The notes below the pieces were generated by a model. It was not told the origin of the DNA. It saw only the letters and a list, made by a program, of their open reading frames with translations, and did no database searches. A stretch of DNA of 64,000 bases, from assembly GCA_018340805.1 (NCBI GenBank), contig JACMZG010001913.1:29422400-29486399 (forward strand), given 5' to 3'. This DNA comes from Microvelia longipes. Taxonomy: Eukaryota > Arthropoda > Insecta > Hemiptera > Veliidae. Both the position numbers and the translations under genes were made by a program. Each line of letters starts with the position of its first letter. The first letter of the stretch is position 1. Positions 34,105 through 47,600 of the stretch are shown piece after piece.

Positions 34105-34106
34105 AT
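34029..34106. repeat. (TA)n microsatellite followed by (GT)n
   Basis: TA repeat with a few TTA breaks, running into GTGTGTGTGTATGTATG. Confidence 0.95.
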
Positions 34107-34802
34107 GTTTGTGTGTGTGTATGTATGTAACAAAGCATATTTGTTACTTTCTATATCATACTGTGATATTTTTGCAATCGTTACATTCAAGTAAAAATCA
34201 GGTACCTGGTTAAGTATTTTTAATTACATTTTTGAAGTTTTTAATGAATTCATACATTTTCTTTTTAGAAATTGCTGTTATTTATTTTAATCTTTTAAGA
34301 AAAATTAATGTTAATTTTTTTCTAAAGTTTTTAATCAATTGTTTCTTTCTTGATTGAATTTAAAAATTATGAAACAAAAGTTAATGTTAAATCTAAAGGA
34401 TATTAAAATTATTATATTATTATTTAGATTTATGTACTAATTATTGATAGGTTTATTTATTGTATATTTTTATTTGTTTATAAGTGAATGTACTTAATTT
34501 ATGCTTTAGTAAAGGTGCATTTATTTGACTAAATTTTTCAAATTTTATGAGTACCTAAGAAAAGTAGTTTTTTGGAGCAAGAAAATAATTATAAAGCAAA
34601 AAGCTTTCCAAACTGTTCATTTAAATCACTATTTATGTCTTAATTATTAATATTTCAACTATTTTATAAAATGAGCTCTGAGGAGGCAAAGACTTTTATA
34701 AGCTCTGAGACTTGTTGCTTAGTGTACTTACTTATTTGATTTCAATGTCTCTTGTTATTTTATGGTCTCTATTTGATTTACCCAACTCTATCTACAAAAC
34801 TT

Positions 34803-34803
<1 letters not shown>

Positions 34804-34859
<56 letters not shown>
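34804..34859. repeat. (TA)n microsatellite
   Basis: TA repeat with one TTA break, followed by TATGTATGTA. Confidence 0.95.
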
Positions 34860-34870
<11 letters not shown>

Positions 34871-35327
34871 AGTATTAAGATAATAAGAACATATTATTTA
34901 ACAACATTCATTTGTAGACCGCGTACAATCAATAGATTTTCTTAGAAATTGTGTTAAGCCGATATGTTGTATTAACTATGAAAAATAGTTTATGTGCTAG
35001 TTATGATTAAGGAGAGATAAGAACATTTGAGAAATTTTCATCAGAAAGTGAGGCTTATGTTTCTTTTAAACTCTTATATTTATGAACTGCCATATTTTTT
35101 CATATGGATGTCATCACTGTTGTAGAAAAGAACAAATCTTTCCAAACGGCAACATTTTAAAATACAGTGATATTTAAATAAAACTGAAAAGCATAATTAT
35201 TCATTAATTAAAAATATTTTATTTAATTTAAAAATCCAGCTTCTTACTCCTGCCTGAGTGCCATCAATGCATTGTTTCTCTACCAAGTCTCTCAAGCCAC
35301 TAAAATCATTTAACTAATTCTTGTTGT

Positions 35328-35373
35328 ATTGATTAATACGACAACAATTACAATTGTTGTTGTATTAACCAAT
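35328..35373. repeat. 22-bp near-perfect palindrome
   Basis: ATTGATTAATACGACAACAA followed by TT, two bases, then the complement with two mismatches. Confidence 0.75.
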
Positions 35374-38282
35374 AAAATATGTTTAAAAAAATCCAGCTAA
35401 TAAAAAGAAATGTGATTTAAGAAATACAATTTACTTAAAATGATCTTTTGTTTAAGTTATGTCTGTTGTATATCTATACAATACTAACAGAGACCTATAC
35501 TACAAATGCTGAGCTGTAGTTGTAGTTTGAAGTTCAGTAAATTTAAAAAAAAACACAATTATTGTGGCAACAGTGATTATGCAGTGAACTCTACAAACAG
35601 TGACTTATAGAGTTCACAGACATTACAAGTGTAGTTAAAATTTCCTAAGACCCTGTAGATATGAAATGGGTAACCATGGTAAACAGTATATCGGACATTC
35701 AAAAAAAATCACGGAAATATATTATTGAGTGTAATTATTTTAGTTTTTATTTTAATATTGTATAAAATAGTATTTGTATTATTATTATTTGTAATATTTT
35801 AGTATTGTATTTCTAAACTGTTTTCTCTTTTTCATATCATGGGCTTTTGTAATATTCTCAATATTTCGCAATGTAATTAATTTTAAGTATGTTTTTTATA
35901 ATTTTATTCTTAGTTTTAATTTATTAACTTATATTTTGGCTGTGTTTTATTATTACTTAATTTAAATTTGGTTTTTCTTTTGACAAAATACATCACTGTT
36001 AAAAGACAAATACAACTCATTGATTTCTTTTAAAATAAAATATGATATTTTTTTGATCAACAGTTGTGTATCATCTCTGATTCCTTGACTGTTATCTAAC
36101 AAAAAATAAAGTTTATTGGTAATAATTATATTAAGCTTTGTTTCTAATTAAGTTTAAGAAAACGCCTTTTAAACAGTCTATCTACAATAATTATTATTAC
36201 TAAACCAAATTTTTATCTAAAAGATAATGACCAGTGTCTATTCCTATATTACTATAGATATATTACTAGAGGGGGCATAGCTTATCTCTATACATTAAAG
36301 GGCATAAAATGCCTCATTGAAATCTCCTCCAAGAGTGAGTTAAGGTTTTAATAAAACAATTATTTTCTGCTTACTGCACATTTTTTCTATTTTGATTTGC
36401 ATTTTAAACATTCTACTATATAAGTCACAGTAATTTTGTTCTATTCGTTTGATTATCGATAGTCGAAGTTAGTCAGGTTATTTTTTGATTTTTCAAAATT
36501 CAACTAATAGGGCACCTCTTTTATCATATCTCTATGTCCAAACCAACAAAATAAACAAGCTAATAAGAAACCACTATTAAATTTAGGGTTATAATATATT
36601 TCTGTTAATAATCGTGTTATCATTATCAGCCTTAAAAAATACCCAACATTAAAAGTTCAGCAAAATAGTATTTTTTCAGCCCATTTCTCCTATTTTTATT
36701 TTATAAGTTGTAAAGTATGTTTATTTATCTTTTATGTTGTATAAATAACCAATAATTTGATTTTTAATGATTGTATGTTATTTTATTATATTTAACTTTT
36801 TTTTAAGAAATTGTACTGTAAAATAATAAATAAGATTATGAAGCTAAGATTCTAATAACTGTTTAAGCTATAATTATGTTATATGAGATTTTTAGATTAT
36901 ATATGCTATCTATATGTTTTATTATTTTTTCCTTATCCTTACTGGTACTGTTGGTTTGTTTTTTGAGGTTTACAAATTTTTATATTGTGCCTTAGATTGT
37001 GAAAACTTAAATAATGAATTGTTTCTACACAAAATCAATTTAAAGGCATCAATCCTTACAGTTTATTGTGAATCCAAAACAAAAAAAAAGCAGATAATAA
37101 AGAGAGCTGCCTTAGGAGACTTTCAAGTCATTCTGAAATTTGTAACCTTTTAAAGCACTTTTAGGTGAGACCACATACCGATCCTGGTATTCGATAGGGT
37201 TCTCTTCATTGTGTACTGTTCTATTTTTACAATAGCTTGTAATAATAAAAATTTTGCTCCACCAAGAAATAATTTTGGATAATAACTTTTCATTATTACA
37301 TATTAATATAAATAATAATAATATAATATAAATCATCATTTATTATATAAATATTATAATAAAGTATAAAAATATTAAATAACTAACAATTTTTTTTAAC
37401 TATAAAAAAATCAAAGATTATGTAGTATACCTTGATATACTATATTTAATGTATTACTTAATTGTGGTATACTTAATAATCTTAAAAAAAATGTAGCTTT
37501 TGGTTAAAATAAATCTTTTTAGGCCATCCCACAAGACTGGAGTCTGTGTATGGGGTTTTCAGAAAAATAGTTAAAATAGATTATCATTGCATGAGTTTAA
37601 TGATGAAAAATAAGGTTTTTTGCCCTGTAAAATTTTGTTTTTGGAGTTATGTTTTCAGGTGTATGAGCTAAATATTAAGCTACAAATTTAACAACTTCTT
37701 ATTTTCATAAGTAATTTTGTAGAATTTCTTGTTTCATAAGAGGCGAAAAACGGTATTTGACACAATGAACTGTAATTGTCTGACAATAAATAAAACAATT
37801 TTTGTCTTATATAGGTATACTGAAGTACAGCGACCTTTGTTTATCGACAGAATTCCATTTTTTAACTGATACTAATAATGCCTGTTAAGAGCCATGTGGT
37901 CCTTAACAATCTGCTTTGGGGACCACCTCAGGTGGTAGTGGCAAAATAATCTTATATAACCTGGGGCCGCTCCTGCCTATACTGGTAAAGAAAGTTATAG
38001 AATAGATTATTTTTGTAAACATGATTAGTTAATAATAAAAAGCCTATTGATTTTATTTAATAATTTATATAATGAATAAATACATTATTTAACTAATTAA
38101 AATAAAACAATTTGTAATGTAAATCTTTAATTAGAAATAAATTTTATTGATTTTATTAAAGGCAACACTTTTTGTTTTGGGTTTACTGTCTCATCTTTTT
38201 TTGTTGAGTCATTTACTACTTTTATCATACGAACCCTTATTTAATACAATTTAAAAGTTAGTTTATTCTATAGTGTTTTGTG

Positions 38283-38573
38283 ATGAATATCCTCGAAGAT
38301 ATAGCCGAACTTTTAGAACACACCCCGCCGGATGTTTTGGAAATTGCTACAAATGCCAAAAAGAGCCTACAACCTGGCAAATCAAGAAGTAGGTATGTCA
38401 AAGAATGGTGCTCAGAGAAAAAAGTAAAGAATGTAAGTAAAAACATTGTGTTAGCGTATTTAAAAGAACTGTCAAACACAAAATCGAGCGCTACTCTGTG
38501 GTCAACTTTCTCAATGATAAGATCTGTAATATCAGTCAAAGAAAATGTAAATTTAAACATTATACAAACGTAA
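38283..38573 (+). CDS. Crypton-like tyrosine-recombinase N-terminal fragment
   Basis: An intact 96-codon frame from the ATG at 38283. The sequence KKSLQPGKSRSRYVKEWCSE, then NIVLAYLKELSNT, then SATLWSTFSMIRSVISVKEN resembles the N-terminal SAM-like (core-binding) domain of Crypton-type tyrosine recombinases and host proteins derived from them. The TLW-S-xSM-R-xxI block is the most telling. The catalytic domain with its R-H-R-Y residues is absent, because the frame stops right after this domain. Codon use is less AT-biased than the flanks. It could be a broken transposon or a small domesticated DNA-binding gene. A possible splice donor (GTAATA) lies at the very end, but joining it to the next AG sites in the first 60 bases gives an immediate stop. 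The homology call is from memory of the family and needs a search. Confidence 0.55.
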   Translation: MNILEDIAELLEHTPPDVLEIATNAKKSLQPGKSRSRYVKEWCSEKKVKNVSKNIVLAYLKELSNTKSSATLWSTFSMIRSVISVKENVNLNIIQT

Positions 38574-38664
38574 TAAGTTTTTCAGCAATGCTAGTTTTGA
38601 TTTATTACTGTTCGCAGATAAAATATTGTGTGGAACAAGGTAGGAAAGGAAACATTACTGACTC

Positions 38665-38782
38665 ATATATTTGCCTGCCTCGGCTTTGCCTCGTCAGTCA
38701 AATTATATATTACCTTCCTCGGCTTTGCCTCGTCAGTCAAAATGAAAATTACCTGCCTCGGCTTTGCCTCTGCAGGTAATTA
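38665..38782. repeat. tandem CCTCGGCTTTGCCTCG repeat
   Basis: Three copies of a unit of about 45 bp with the core CCTCGGCTTTGCCTC, followed by GTCAGTCAAA in two of them. A fourth, changed copy (CCCTCGCCTTCGACTCG) follows at about 38793. It stands out as GC-rich in an AT-rich region. Confidence 0.8.
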
Positions 38783-40926
38783 AGATAGCAAACCCTCGCC
38801 TTCGACTCGGGGGCTAACTTCGATACTAGTAGTAATATTCCATTTTCCTGCCTAGTTACACAAATAACTATTATTTAACAACATTAGGATTATACCCAGG
38901 CTTTATTCTCTTAACACTAGGCACTAAATAAACTCAGAGGTATGAAATTATCAAATAAGCCTGAAATAAAATATAAAAGTAATTGTCTTAGGTGTTTAAA
39001 AAAAAGGGGTGAAGTCTGCCTTGTTTGGAGGGGCCTCTTTGGAACTATAAATGTTTCAAGGGGAGATGGACACTTATACCATTAATGTAATAAAATACTT
39101 AACTTAGATAGGGCAAATGATTTTTGGGTGCAATGCTTCCACACCCTTCTGCCTAAGACTCCGGCTCACTGTCTTACCTTTTTATTTCTCTAGTTATCGA
39201 CAACCAGTTTATGATTGATATCAGTAAAGACAGATCAGAGTAACCAGTAATGGGTGATTGAGTATGAAAGACTTATAGTAGCAGAGCATGGATTCTTACA
39301 CATACCCTTGCAATAATAAAGAGGTTGGAATATAATATAATTCATTCAGAGAAAGTAATTAATTTTACGTGTATTCAGGCTCAAAACCAGTTAGAACTTG
39401 TAGGAGAGACAAAGTCAGCCCAAAGGGGTACATTTTTCCTAGGGGAGATGTTGCTCCCTAGTTATAATAGGCCTGAGAGGATTTTGGTGAAGCAAAGCTT
39501 CAGAAATTAATTTCTTGATGCTCAGATTTAGACAATTTTAAATGCTGCTTGGTGGTGCTTTTAATTGATATAAAAACTCGGTTAGATTATGATTGAACAG
39601 TTTATCCATCATCATCATGGTTCTCCGCAGGGGGGAGGGGTCAAACGGGTCACTTTGACCCCATAAAATCAGAAAATTTAGATTGAACACCACTGCAAAT
39701 TATTGATAATTCAATAGTTATTTTTCTTTATTTTATTTTTTACTCTTGAACCCGTAGGGTTATTTTAGTGTTTCTACTCTTCTATATGCAACTCTACTGA
39801 GAACCCCTAGAGTTCACACACACTCTGCTCAAGGGAAGATCTCGGTACTTCTATCCTCCCCTTTACAGCACTGCACCTGTGACCAGTTTCGTAGTTTGTC
39901 TAGTATATTTTCTCCTGTCCTATTAGCTAATCTGATCTCATTATCCTAACAATAAATAAACTATTACATATTTTTTTTTAATAAATTAAAATTTAGTTTA
40001 GCAAATCCCCACTCCTGTGATTTACTAAACTCCTATCTTTGACTTTTGTCAGAGGTTGCTGAAAACTAAAGCCCCAGCACATTATTGATGACTGAACTTG
40101 GCAGCTTTGACCCCCTAGGAAAGAATTCTGTGGACTCCCATGCCCATCACAAAGTTTAAATGAATGTGCAACTGGATCTTCAGAGTGCTATTTAACTTTT
40201 AAAAGTAGGTCCATGTTGCTAGCTCCCCTAAGTGGAATTGCGTCAAACTAGTGTCATAACTTTGTGCTTTTGGCTCCGGTTCAAAGTTTTAGGAGCTGCA
40301 TGTCTTTATATTCTTCTCAATGGTTCTATTTTGATGTCCGATTGGCGCTATAAATGTTTGCTAATTTATGCCATACATTTTGTTACGGGATATTAAGATA
40401 AAGGGATATTACTGGCTCTATTTTAGGGATATTAAGATTTTAAGTAAGGAGCTAGAGCTATGTTGCTCTTAGAGGTGGAATTTTAAGTCTGTATTGACCA
40501 GTGCTGGAATTTATATATATACTCTTAAGACTTATATTTTACTCTTGCAGTATTAGTCTCTTTGTAGCTAACCAATGATTTGCATTGTCATGAGTGAGCT
40601 AAATATATTTAGATCTTAGTTCAGTTTTTAATAACTAGGTCCCTTGGTCAAAATTTAGTTAATTTTTGTTGGTAACACTGAGAGTTCTGTGTCAACATCA
40701 GCTGTTTCGTAAATTTCAGTTGATTGTGTTTATTTTTTTATTTATTTTTAATCAGATTAAATAGTTATTTATTAATTTAGTTTTTAAATATGCCCTTTAG
40801 TCATGTGATAGTTATTAATTTTTGTGTTGTAAGTAAAATACATATTATGAAAAGATAACGAAGTTGTGATTGAACTTCGCTCTGCTTGGCTAACCAAGTT
40901 TTACGTTAAAATTTTTGTTTTAAAGA
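38783..40926. other. intergenic DNA and FEM1 upstream region
   Basis: No gene is recognised. The last 300 bases before 40927 should hold the FEM1 promoter and 5' UTR. An E-box-like ATCAGCTGTT is at about 40698. No TATA box is placed with confidence. Confidence 0.4.
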
Positions 40927-41615
40927 ATGTGGTTTACTGGTAAAAACGATCTGGCTAATTTTAAAGACGCGTTATTTTCCCAGTTAATGAGCGAAGTTAA
41001 ATCTGCCGCGCCCGGGGCAAGATTGACTTACGGCTTGAGGACTCATCTTGAGAAATTTAGACCTTCAGAACGACAAGAGATAGCGTGTCGTATGAGAGAG
41101 GGATGTGCTCCTTTGTTTATAGCATGTAAACGAGGGCACGTAGAGATAGTTGAGTATTTGATAACTGTCTGTAGAGCTGATATAGAACAGAGAGGTCTTT
41201 ACGAAGTTCCTGACGATCGCTCTGTTCATAATGTTACGCCACTATGGTGTGCTGCCGTTTCAGGTAAACTAGCTGTTATGAAATGTTTAGTGAACTGGGG
41301 AGCCAACGTGAACGCCGTATCAGATACGGGTTCTACCCCTGTGCGGTCCGCGTGCTTCATGACCCACCTAGATATCGTTTCGTACTTAATAGAGTGTGGA
41401 GCAGACATTCTCAGACCTAACTATAACGGAGGTACTTGTCTAATTAATTCAGTACAGAGTGTTCAACTTTGCTTATATTTATTAGAACATGGTGCTAAAG
41501 TAAATGCTAAGGATATACAGAATAAAACAGCGCTACATTATGCAATACAGGAACATAGATTTGAAACTACTAAACTATTATTAGAACATGGAGCTGACCC
41601 GTATAACAAAAGCAG
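40927..41615 (+). CDS. FEM1: FEM1 exon 1
   Basis: ATG start, donor GTTTGT, ends in phase 2. It encodes residues 1-229 plus part of 230, including a leader of about 58 residues and five ankyrin repeats (APLFIACKRGHVEIVEYLI, TPLWCAAVSGKLAVMKCLV and so on). Confidence 0.93.
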
Positions 41616-44600
41616 GTTTGTTTTGTTTTATTATCTTAAATTACAATTACTTTGTCTACCCTGGAAATTCATCACAAGTGAGTGATGTTAAAATAATTAG
41701 TAGCACTAGAACATTGTTTTGCCTCTGGCTCCCACCATGACCCTAGTAGCTCCTCTGGACCCTTGTAGATTCTGTCAAGTTATTATATTCTGTTTAAAAG
41801 TTTAAGCTTATGGATTAACGGAGATTTCTAAGTTCTGTTTGGTTCACACTAATTACTCATGGTGAGAAGCACTGCTAAAAACTACCCCAAATTTAAATTT
41901 GGTATTTAAGGCGACGCCATTTGGTTAGAACCAATACAATGCATTATCTTCCCCAATGCTATTTTGTAGCCCTACACTCAGGCACTGCAACCTACAATTG
42001 CTACCCTATGGAATAGCAACCCATTATTGCATTTTTGTTTGCACCCCTTCATTCAATTATACAAGACACTGCTTTTCTAAATGTTTGTTTTAAATCTTGT
42101 TTTGTTTTTTTATTGATCGTATTTTTTTGCAGGTTTTCAATGTGGAGATAAAGAAATTTATTTATTTATTCTTATAGCATGTTCTTTGTCTAGGTACCAT
42201 GATGATGCTCTTCAAACAGCATGCCTTAAAGGGGCTGGACAAATATTTAATTATTTAATAAATAAGGTAGAATATTCACCAGAAAGACTGGCTGATGCCC
42301 ATGAACTTATTGGCTCAACATTCCTAGATGAACATTCGGATACTACTGTCAGTATTTATTTACTATATTTTAGATATTAATCTATAATTGCTTACTCTCT
42401 TGGCTAAGCTAAATAACTTGTTAGACTATGAAGTTTAGCAGCATTGATTGTGGTCAGTACTTTGATGGGGGTATCGCCCATTGCCCATTCCTGTGCTGGT
42501 CATGTGGGTACAAATCAGTTTGATTTTTTCCCTCTAGCCCGGATGTCTCAATTTAATAAATAAAGCTTGATGTTTTAATAAATAAATAAAAAATGGGTCA
42601 CAGGGTAACTCAGAACTTTTCCTCGCCATATCTGATTTGCTTTGATTATTCTCAAAATGTAGGTCTCGCTTAGTTGGCCCTCAGAATATGGAAATCACCT
42701 AATTTACATTGCAATATATGTCTTTGGACTTACTTCATTCGTCCTCAGATAGTAAAACATATGTATTATTTCCTACGGTCACCGTGCTTAAGCTGCTTAA
42801 TCTTGCTCGATGCTGCTTGACATTAGAGACCCAACAAAAACTTTATATTTACTAGTCGTATTAAAATGAAACTTTTACATAAGAGATACACTTGTAACAA
42901 ATTTCAACTCAATTGGGTTTTCTGTCTCAGTTTTTAAAAATCATATAAGTGTCATTTGATAAAAATTGCTTTAACACTATGAGGTGTTTCTTTTTACAGA
43001 CGAAGTTAATCATGACTAAGGTTTTAACAAACTTCTTGGAGATTAACGTCATTTTTAAAGAAATGTTTCTTATGAGCTCATTTATTTTTCTTTTACACAA
43101 TAGGATGACTATTTATTTTTGCCAAGTTTGGAACTAGGAACATTTTATCTGTAAAAAGATGTTGGCAATCAAACCAATACCACAGTGCAAAAGATATATG
43201 GTTAGTTATCTAATTAAATTATGTTGTTTTTAGTTAACTCTTTCACACTGGCACAAAGCTATAAAGATCAGAGAGGAGCTGAACATAGAGAAGATAGTGA
43301 AGGAACCAAGGAGAGAGTTTGGATTTGCCAAAGAGTTTTGTACAGTCCAAGATCTCAGTGCTTTGGACTTGGATGCTATGAGAATACAGAGCTTGCTTAT
43401 AGTAGAAAGAGTTTTAGGACCTGGTCATAAGGATACTCTCTTCAGGTACGGTTCCTTATCCTATTTACTATTCTTTCAGTCATCTAGATGTTTAAAACTT
43501 TTAGGATTATGCCTTGTCAGGTAAGAACAACTTCAGCAGTTTGAGTGTAAGAAAAAAGTTAGTTAGAAGATATAAGAGAATAATAATGTTCCAATGAAAT
43601 CATTTGCCTTCTGCTAATACTTAAAAAACATGACTATAAAGGGTGGTACATTTCATATAAATCACCCCGACCATTTTATTTACAAGGATAAATATAGTGT
43701 GCTGTCCTTAAAGTAAGGAATGCTCAAAAACACAACCAGACGCAGCATTCTAAATCAATCAAATAAGATAATATCTTAAAATATCCTATTGCAATTTTTT
43801 CCAAAGGAAATTTGCTTATAATTCAGCAAAATCACCTAATAAGAATTAAAAATAAATTAAAAATTAGGAAGTTTAAATCAATTTCTGGTTAATTATAATC
43901 ACATCGCCAATTAATATATACACACAAAACATTAAAATCAAACTTAACAAAAAACCCTCAGCGGGAAGCAAACAAAAATGAAGATTTAAAATTCCTAATG
44001 AATCCTAAATTATATTTTCTCCACTGCGTGAAAAACATTAATGATTGTTTGTTTTTATTTTGATGCACTTTTAGAGATTTGAAAACATTTAGAATAGTAA
44101 AAATTATTGTGATTGTGAAATGTTGCAAAATGACATGAATAATTTATAAGTTGGTCTTTTAGCAATAATCTACCTTTTAATTTTAAAAAATATTCTGAGA
44201 TGAGGTATAGTCGAAATAAAAAGTTAATTGTTAATAATTACATGATGGACAATTTTATTATAGATAGTAGTGAAAGCATATGTGATTTAGGTGTTAAGTT
44301 CAAGTATGATCTCTATTTTCATGACCACATAATTATTGAGTAAAATAGGATATTTATTTATTTCATAGACAAATAAAATATATATATTGTAAATAGAAGC
44401 AACAAACAATTGGGCTTCATTAAAAGATCAACTAAAGAATTTAAAAATTTCGGTACAATAATTTTATATATACTTTAGTTATATAAGGTGTACTTAGTAC
44501 ATTGTTTTAGCTTGATGGTGTTTACAATATATTGCTGATGAGGTAAACTAATTATGTTAAACTAACATAATGGAAATTTGTGATTTCTATACTATCACAA

Positions 44601-47600
44601 GCACTACCTAAGAAAAGTTGTTAACATTATTATGTCTGTAAGAATTATTAAGACCTGTTTCTATTAACATTTCCTAATCAAATTGCTTCCACCTGTTTTT
44701 TTATTTTTAAATTTGTTACAGAAACTAAATAACATTGATCCAGCCCACTCCCCCTTCCCTCCTCCACTATTGTCTAGTCATCGAAACAACTCCTTGAATC
44801 ATTTTATGATGAAAATTCGCTAATAATCAATGGAAATGTTTTTATAGGCCTTGTTGTTTATTCCCTTGAGATATATGTTCATGGTCCATTTCTTTTAGTC
44901 CAAAGTATATTTCAAGGAGTGTAGTTTCTATACTATAATTGGTCCTTGTGCTTTCTTGAAGGACCATTGTCTTTTAAAACAGCTGCACCTGCTGCCCTTA
45001 ACTTGTTGCCGGGGGATACTGCTGTCTAACTCCTTATGTTTGCAGCCATTCTCAGCTATGCCTTCACTATAGACTAAACCCAAAGTAATAGTGAATAATT
45101 ATGTTTAGATTGATGTACCGAGGTGCAGCATATGCTGATGATATGAGGTACCAGAAATGCATCGATCTCTGGAGAACAGCTTTAGACACCAGGGTTCATA
45201 AAGATTCTGTAAGTTTTTCTCTACTTAGATTATAGTTAATTGAAGTAATATTCATAACTTCGTACATTAGAGCTGATATTGGTTTGTATGTGTCGCGATA
45301 ACTATCAATCATAAAAATTAACCAATTACAAAAAATATTGGTATGAACGTATCACTAATTTGGCGTTAAAGATTTATAGTTTTTGGCTTAATTTTTATCA
45401 GAAAAAAGGAAATGTTATTCATGGAGTTTATTATTTCTGACTTAAAAAAAGTTTTGTAGCCACTTAAATGGAGCGATAGTATGCAATTTGGATTGTGCCA
45501 ACTACAAGAATATGTGGAAGTCTGGGGCGCTTCTTGTTTTTAACTACTCCTGGTACTTTTCTGATTTATCCAAATATTTTCTTTATATATTATTGGCCAA
45601 TGTCAAGTAGATAATCATGCCGTTATGATGCCGTGACGATTTCATTATAATAACTTAGAAAAGTGGGAAGAATGTTATGATGAGGAGGGTTAACTTTAAA
45701 GCTGCTGCTAGAGACCAGCACTGAGTTCATCTGCTATTATATATAAGATTTCACAGCCAAAATATATGTATAAGATATAAAATGTTGGTAGGTATTCGAG
45801 AGTGTCTGTATTACGCTCTCATATACCTTCTGACATTCTTTGGTTCTACCTATATTTTTAAAATCCCATTTATTGCTGTTAGCAATAAGCCAAGTGATAA
45901 GGGTTATTCCTTTTAGGAGTCTGATATACAGGAGGTTTATATTTTATTATAATAGATGTATGTTAGTTTAATTGTTCTTTTGTTTATTTATTTATTTAAT
46001 TCTTAGTTAGTTTAATATTTCTTTCCAATTATTTTATTAATATTTTTAATTTATTTTAATTATATCATATACTATTATTATTTATTTGTTGATCACGGTA
46101 GGCCCCTACACTAGTCAAGTATTTTTTTAGTCTGTATTTGTCCACAACTTAGAATTGGATGCAAACTACATGGATAAATTGTTGACTCAGGCAAACACCC
46201 ACCTTACTAGTATTTTAGCAAAAAAATACAAATACTTTTTATTTCCAATAAAAAAACAAAGAAACAGAATATACTATAAAAAAACAAAAATATACAATAA
46301 AAAACAGAATATACAATTTTTAGAAACATTGAAGTCTTAATAATAGGTAATATAAAAATTATAAATATATATAAAGATACTTTTTATTTTTGGAGGTTAA
46401 ATCAATTTGTTTTTATTATAAATAAATCACGGGGTCAAATTAGCCAAAAGGATGCATGGAACCAGTCTTGGAACCCACAAGGCTGTGTCTGTGTGTGGGA
46501 ATTCAATTTTAAGGTTCATGTGCAACACTGGTTTTTTTTTTTTGTTTTAAAAGAGATTTAGAAAATATAAGTTAAGTAGAATAATACAACGAATTGAAAA
46601 GTTACAAATGGTGTTGATATTAAAAATGTCAGTCTTTAAGTACAATGAATTACAAACTGCTAATAAAAAAAAATAATACAAATAAAATAGAATAAAAATA
46701 ATACCTAATAATGAGTATACCTAAAAAATTAAAAATTGTGTGTAAATATTTTATTTTTTTTTAATATTTTTTTTGTTTTATAATAATAAAAATTAGTAAA
46801 AAACTTATTACTAACAATTTATCCTGGTGGGTAAAACTGGGCTCTAAATACATTCTCACTATAAACTATGAACTGTTAAATAGACCAGAACAATTAGATG
46901 AGATATTTAACAAAATAATTACTCAAGTTAAAAATACACTAAGGCAGGAAAATATTGATAAGGCAAACGCAGCACAGTTTCATAAACTATATTCCAAATT
47001 AATTCCAAAAGGTGATGGCAAACCTACTTATTTCATATACAATACAGAAGAATAGCAAGCTGGGTGTTTAAGGCTCGAGGAGAACTCTTGCCTTTAAACT
47101 TAAGACCAGGCAGAGAAGGTCAGACTATTCTATGCTCTATATGCAACATGAAAACAAGAGAGGACAACTTTCACTTTCTAGCAGTCTGCCCGGTACTCAG
47201 TTATTATTAAAAACATTATTTAGGCAAAGCTCAAAATCCCCCCCTATCCCCGCTGGCTCCCCCTTCCCTGTGGCTCCTATCTGTTGAGGAGTACAAGGAG
47301 CTGCTCGAGAGTGCAATTTGGGCTCCATTGATAAACTACCTTAAGAAAACAATTAACTGTAGAAAGTATTTAACAGATCACTTCAACTATTAAATAATTA
47401 AAGCTCACTTCTAACGACTTGCAAAAAGAACTAAATAACAAAGAAATAAAAAACAAAACAAAAACTAAATGCTCAAATTATCATTTTTTCACACCCTAAA
47501 CTTTCATTTAATTTGTAATGCCTTAAATCATACCTCTTTATACTTTGTACTAAAATATTTTATTTTATCCTTCTTTTCTTTATGGTTTCAAATCATGACT

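Larger units (their letters stand above)
33679..38282. other. AT-rich intergenic DNA
   Basis: No gene is recognised. It holds two (TA)n tracts, a 22-bp palindrome at 35328-35373, a small inverted repeat (GTGAACTCTA/TAGAGTTCAC at about 35585-35618) and a possible SINE fragment at 37860-37980 (GGGGACCACCTCAGGTGGT). Several open frames of 60-80 codons here are repeat- or T-rich by-products. Confidence 0.45.

Noticed and set aside
33958..34194. 78-codon frame with a hydrophobic IYIYIY run
   Set aside because: Translation of a (TA)n tract; the same applies to 34712-34945.
38258..38560. 100-codon minus-strand frame
   Set aside because: Antisense shadow of the Crypton-like ORF, which has the better family resemblance.
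41226..41408. 60-codon minus-strand frame
   Set aside because: Shadow of FEM1 exon 1.
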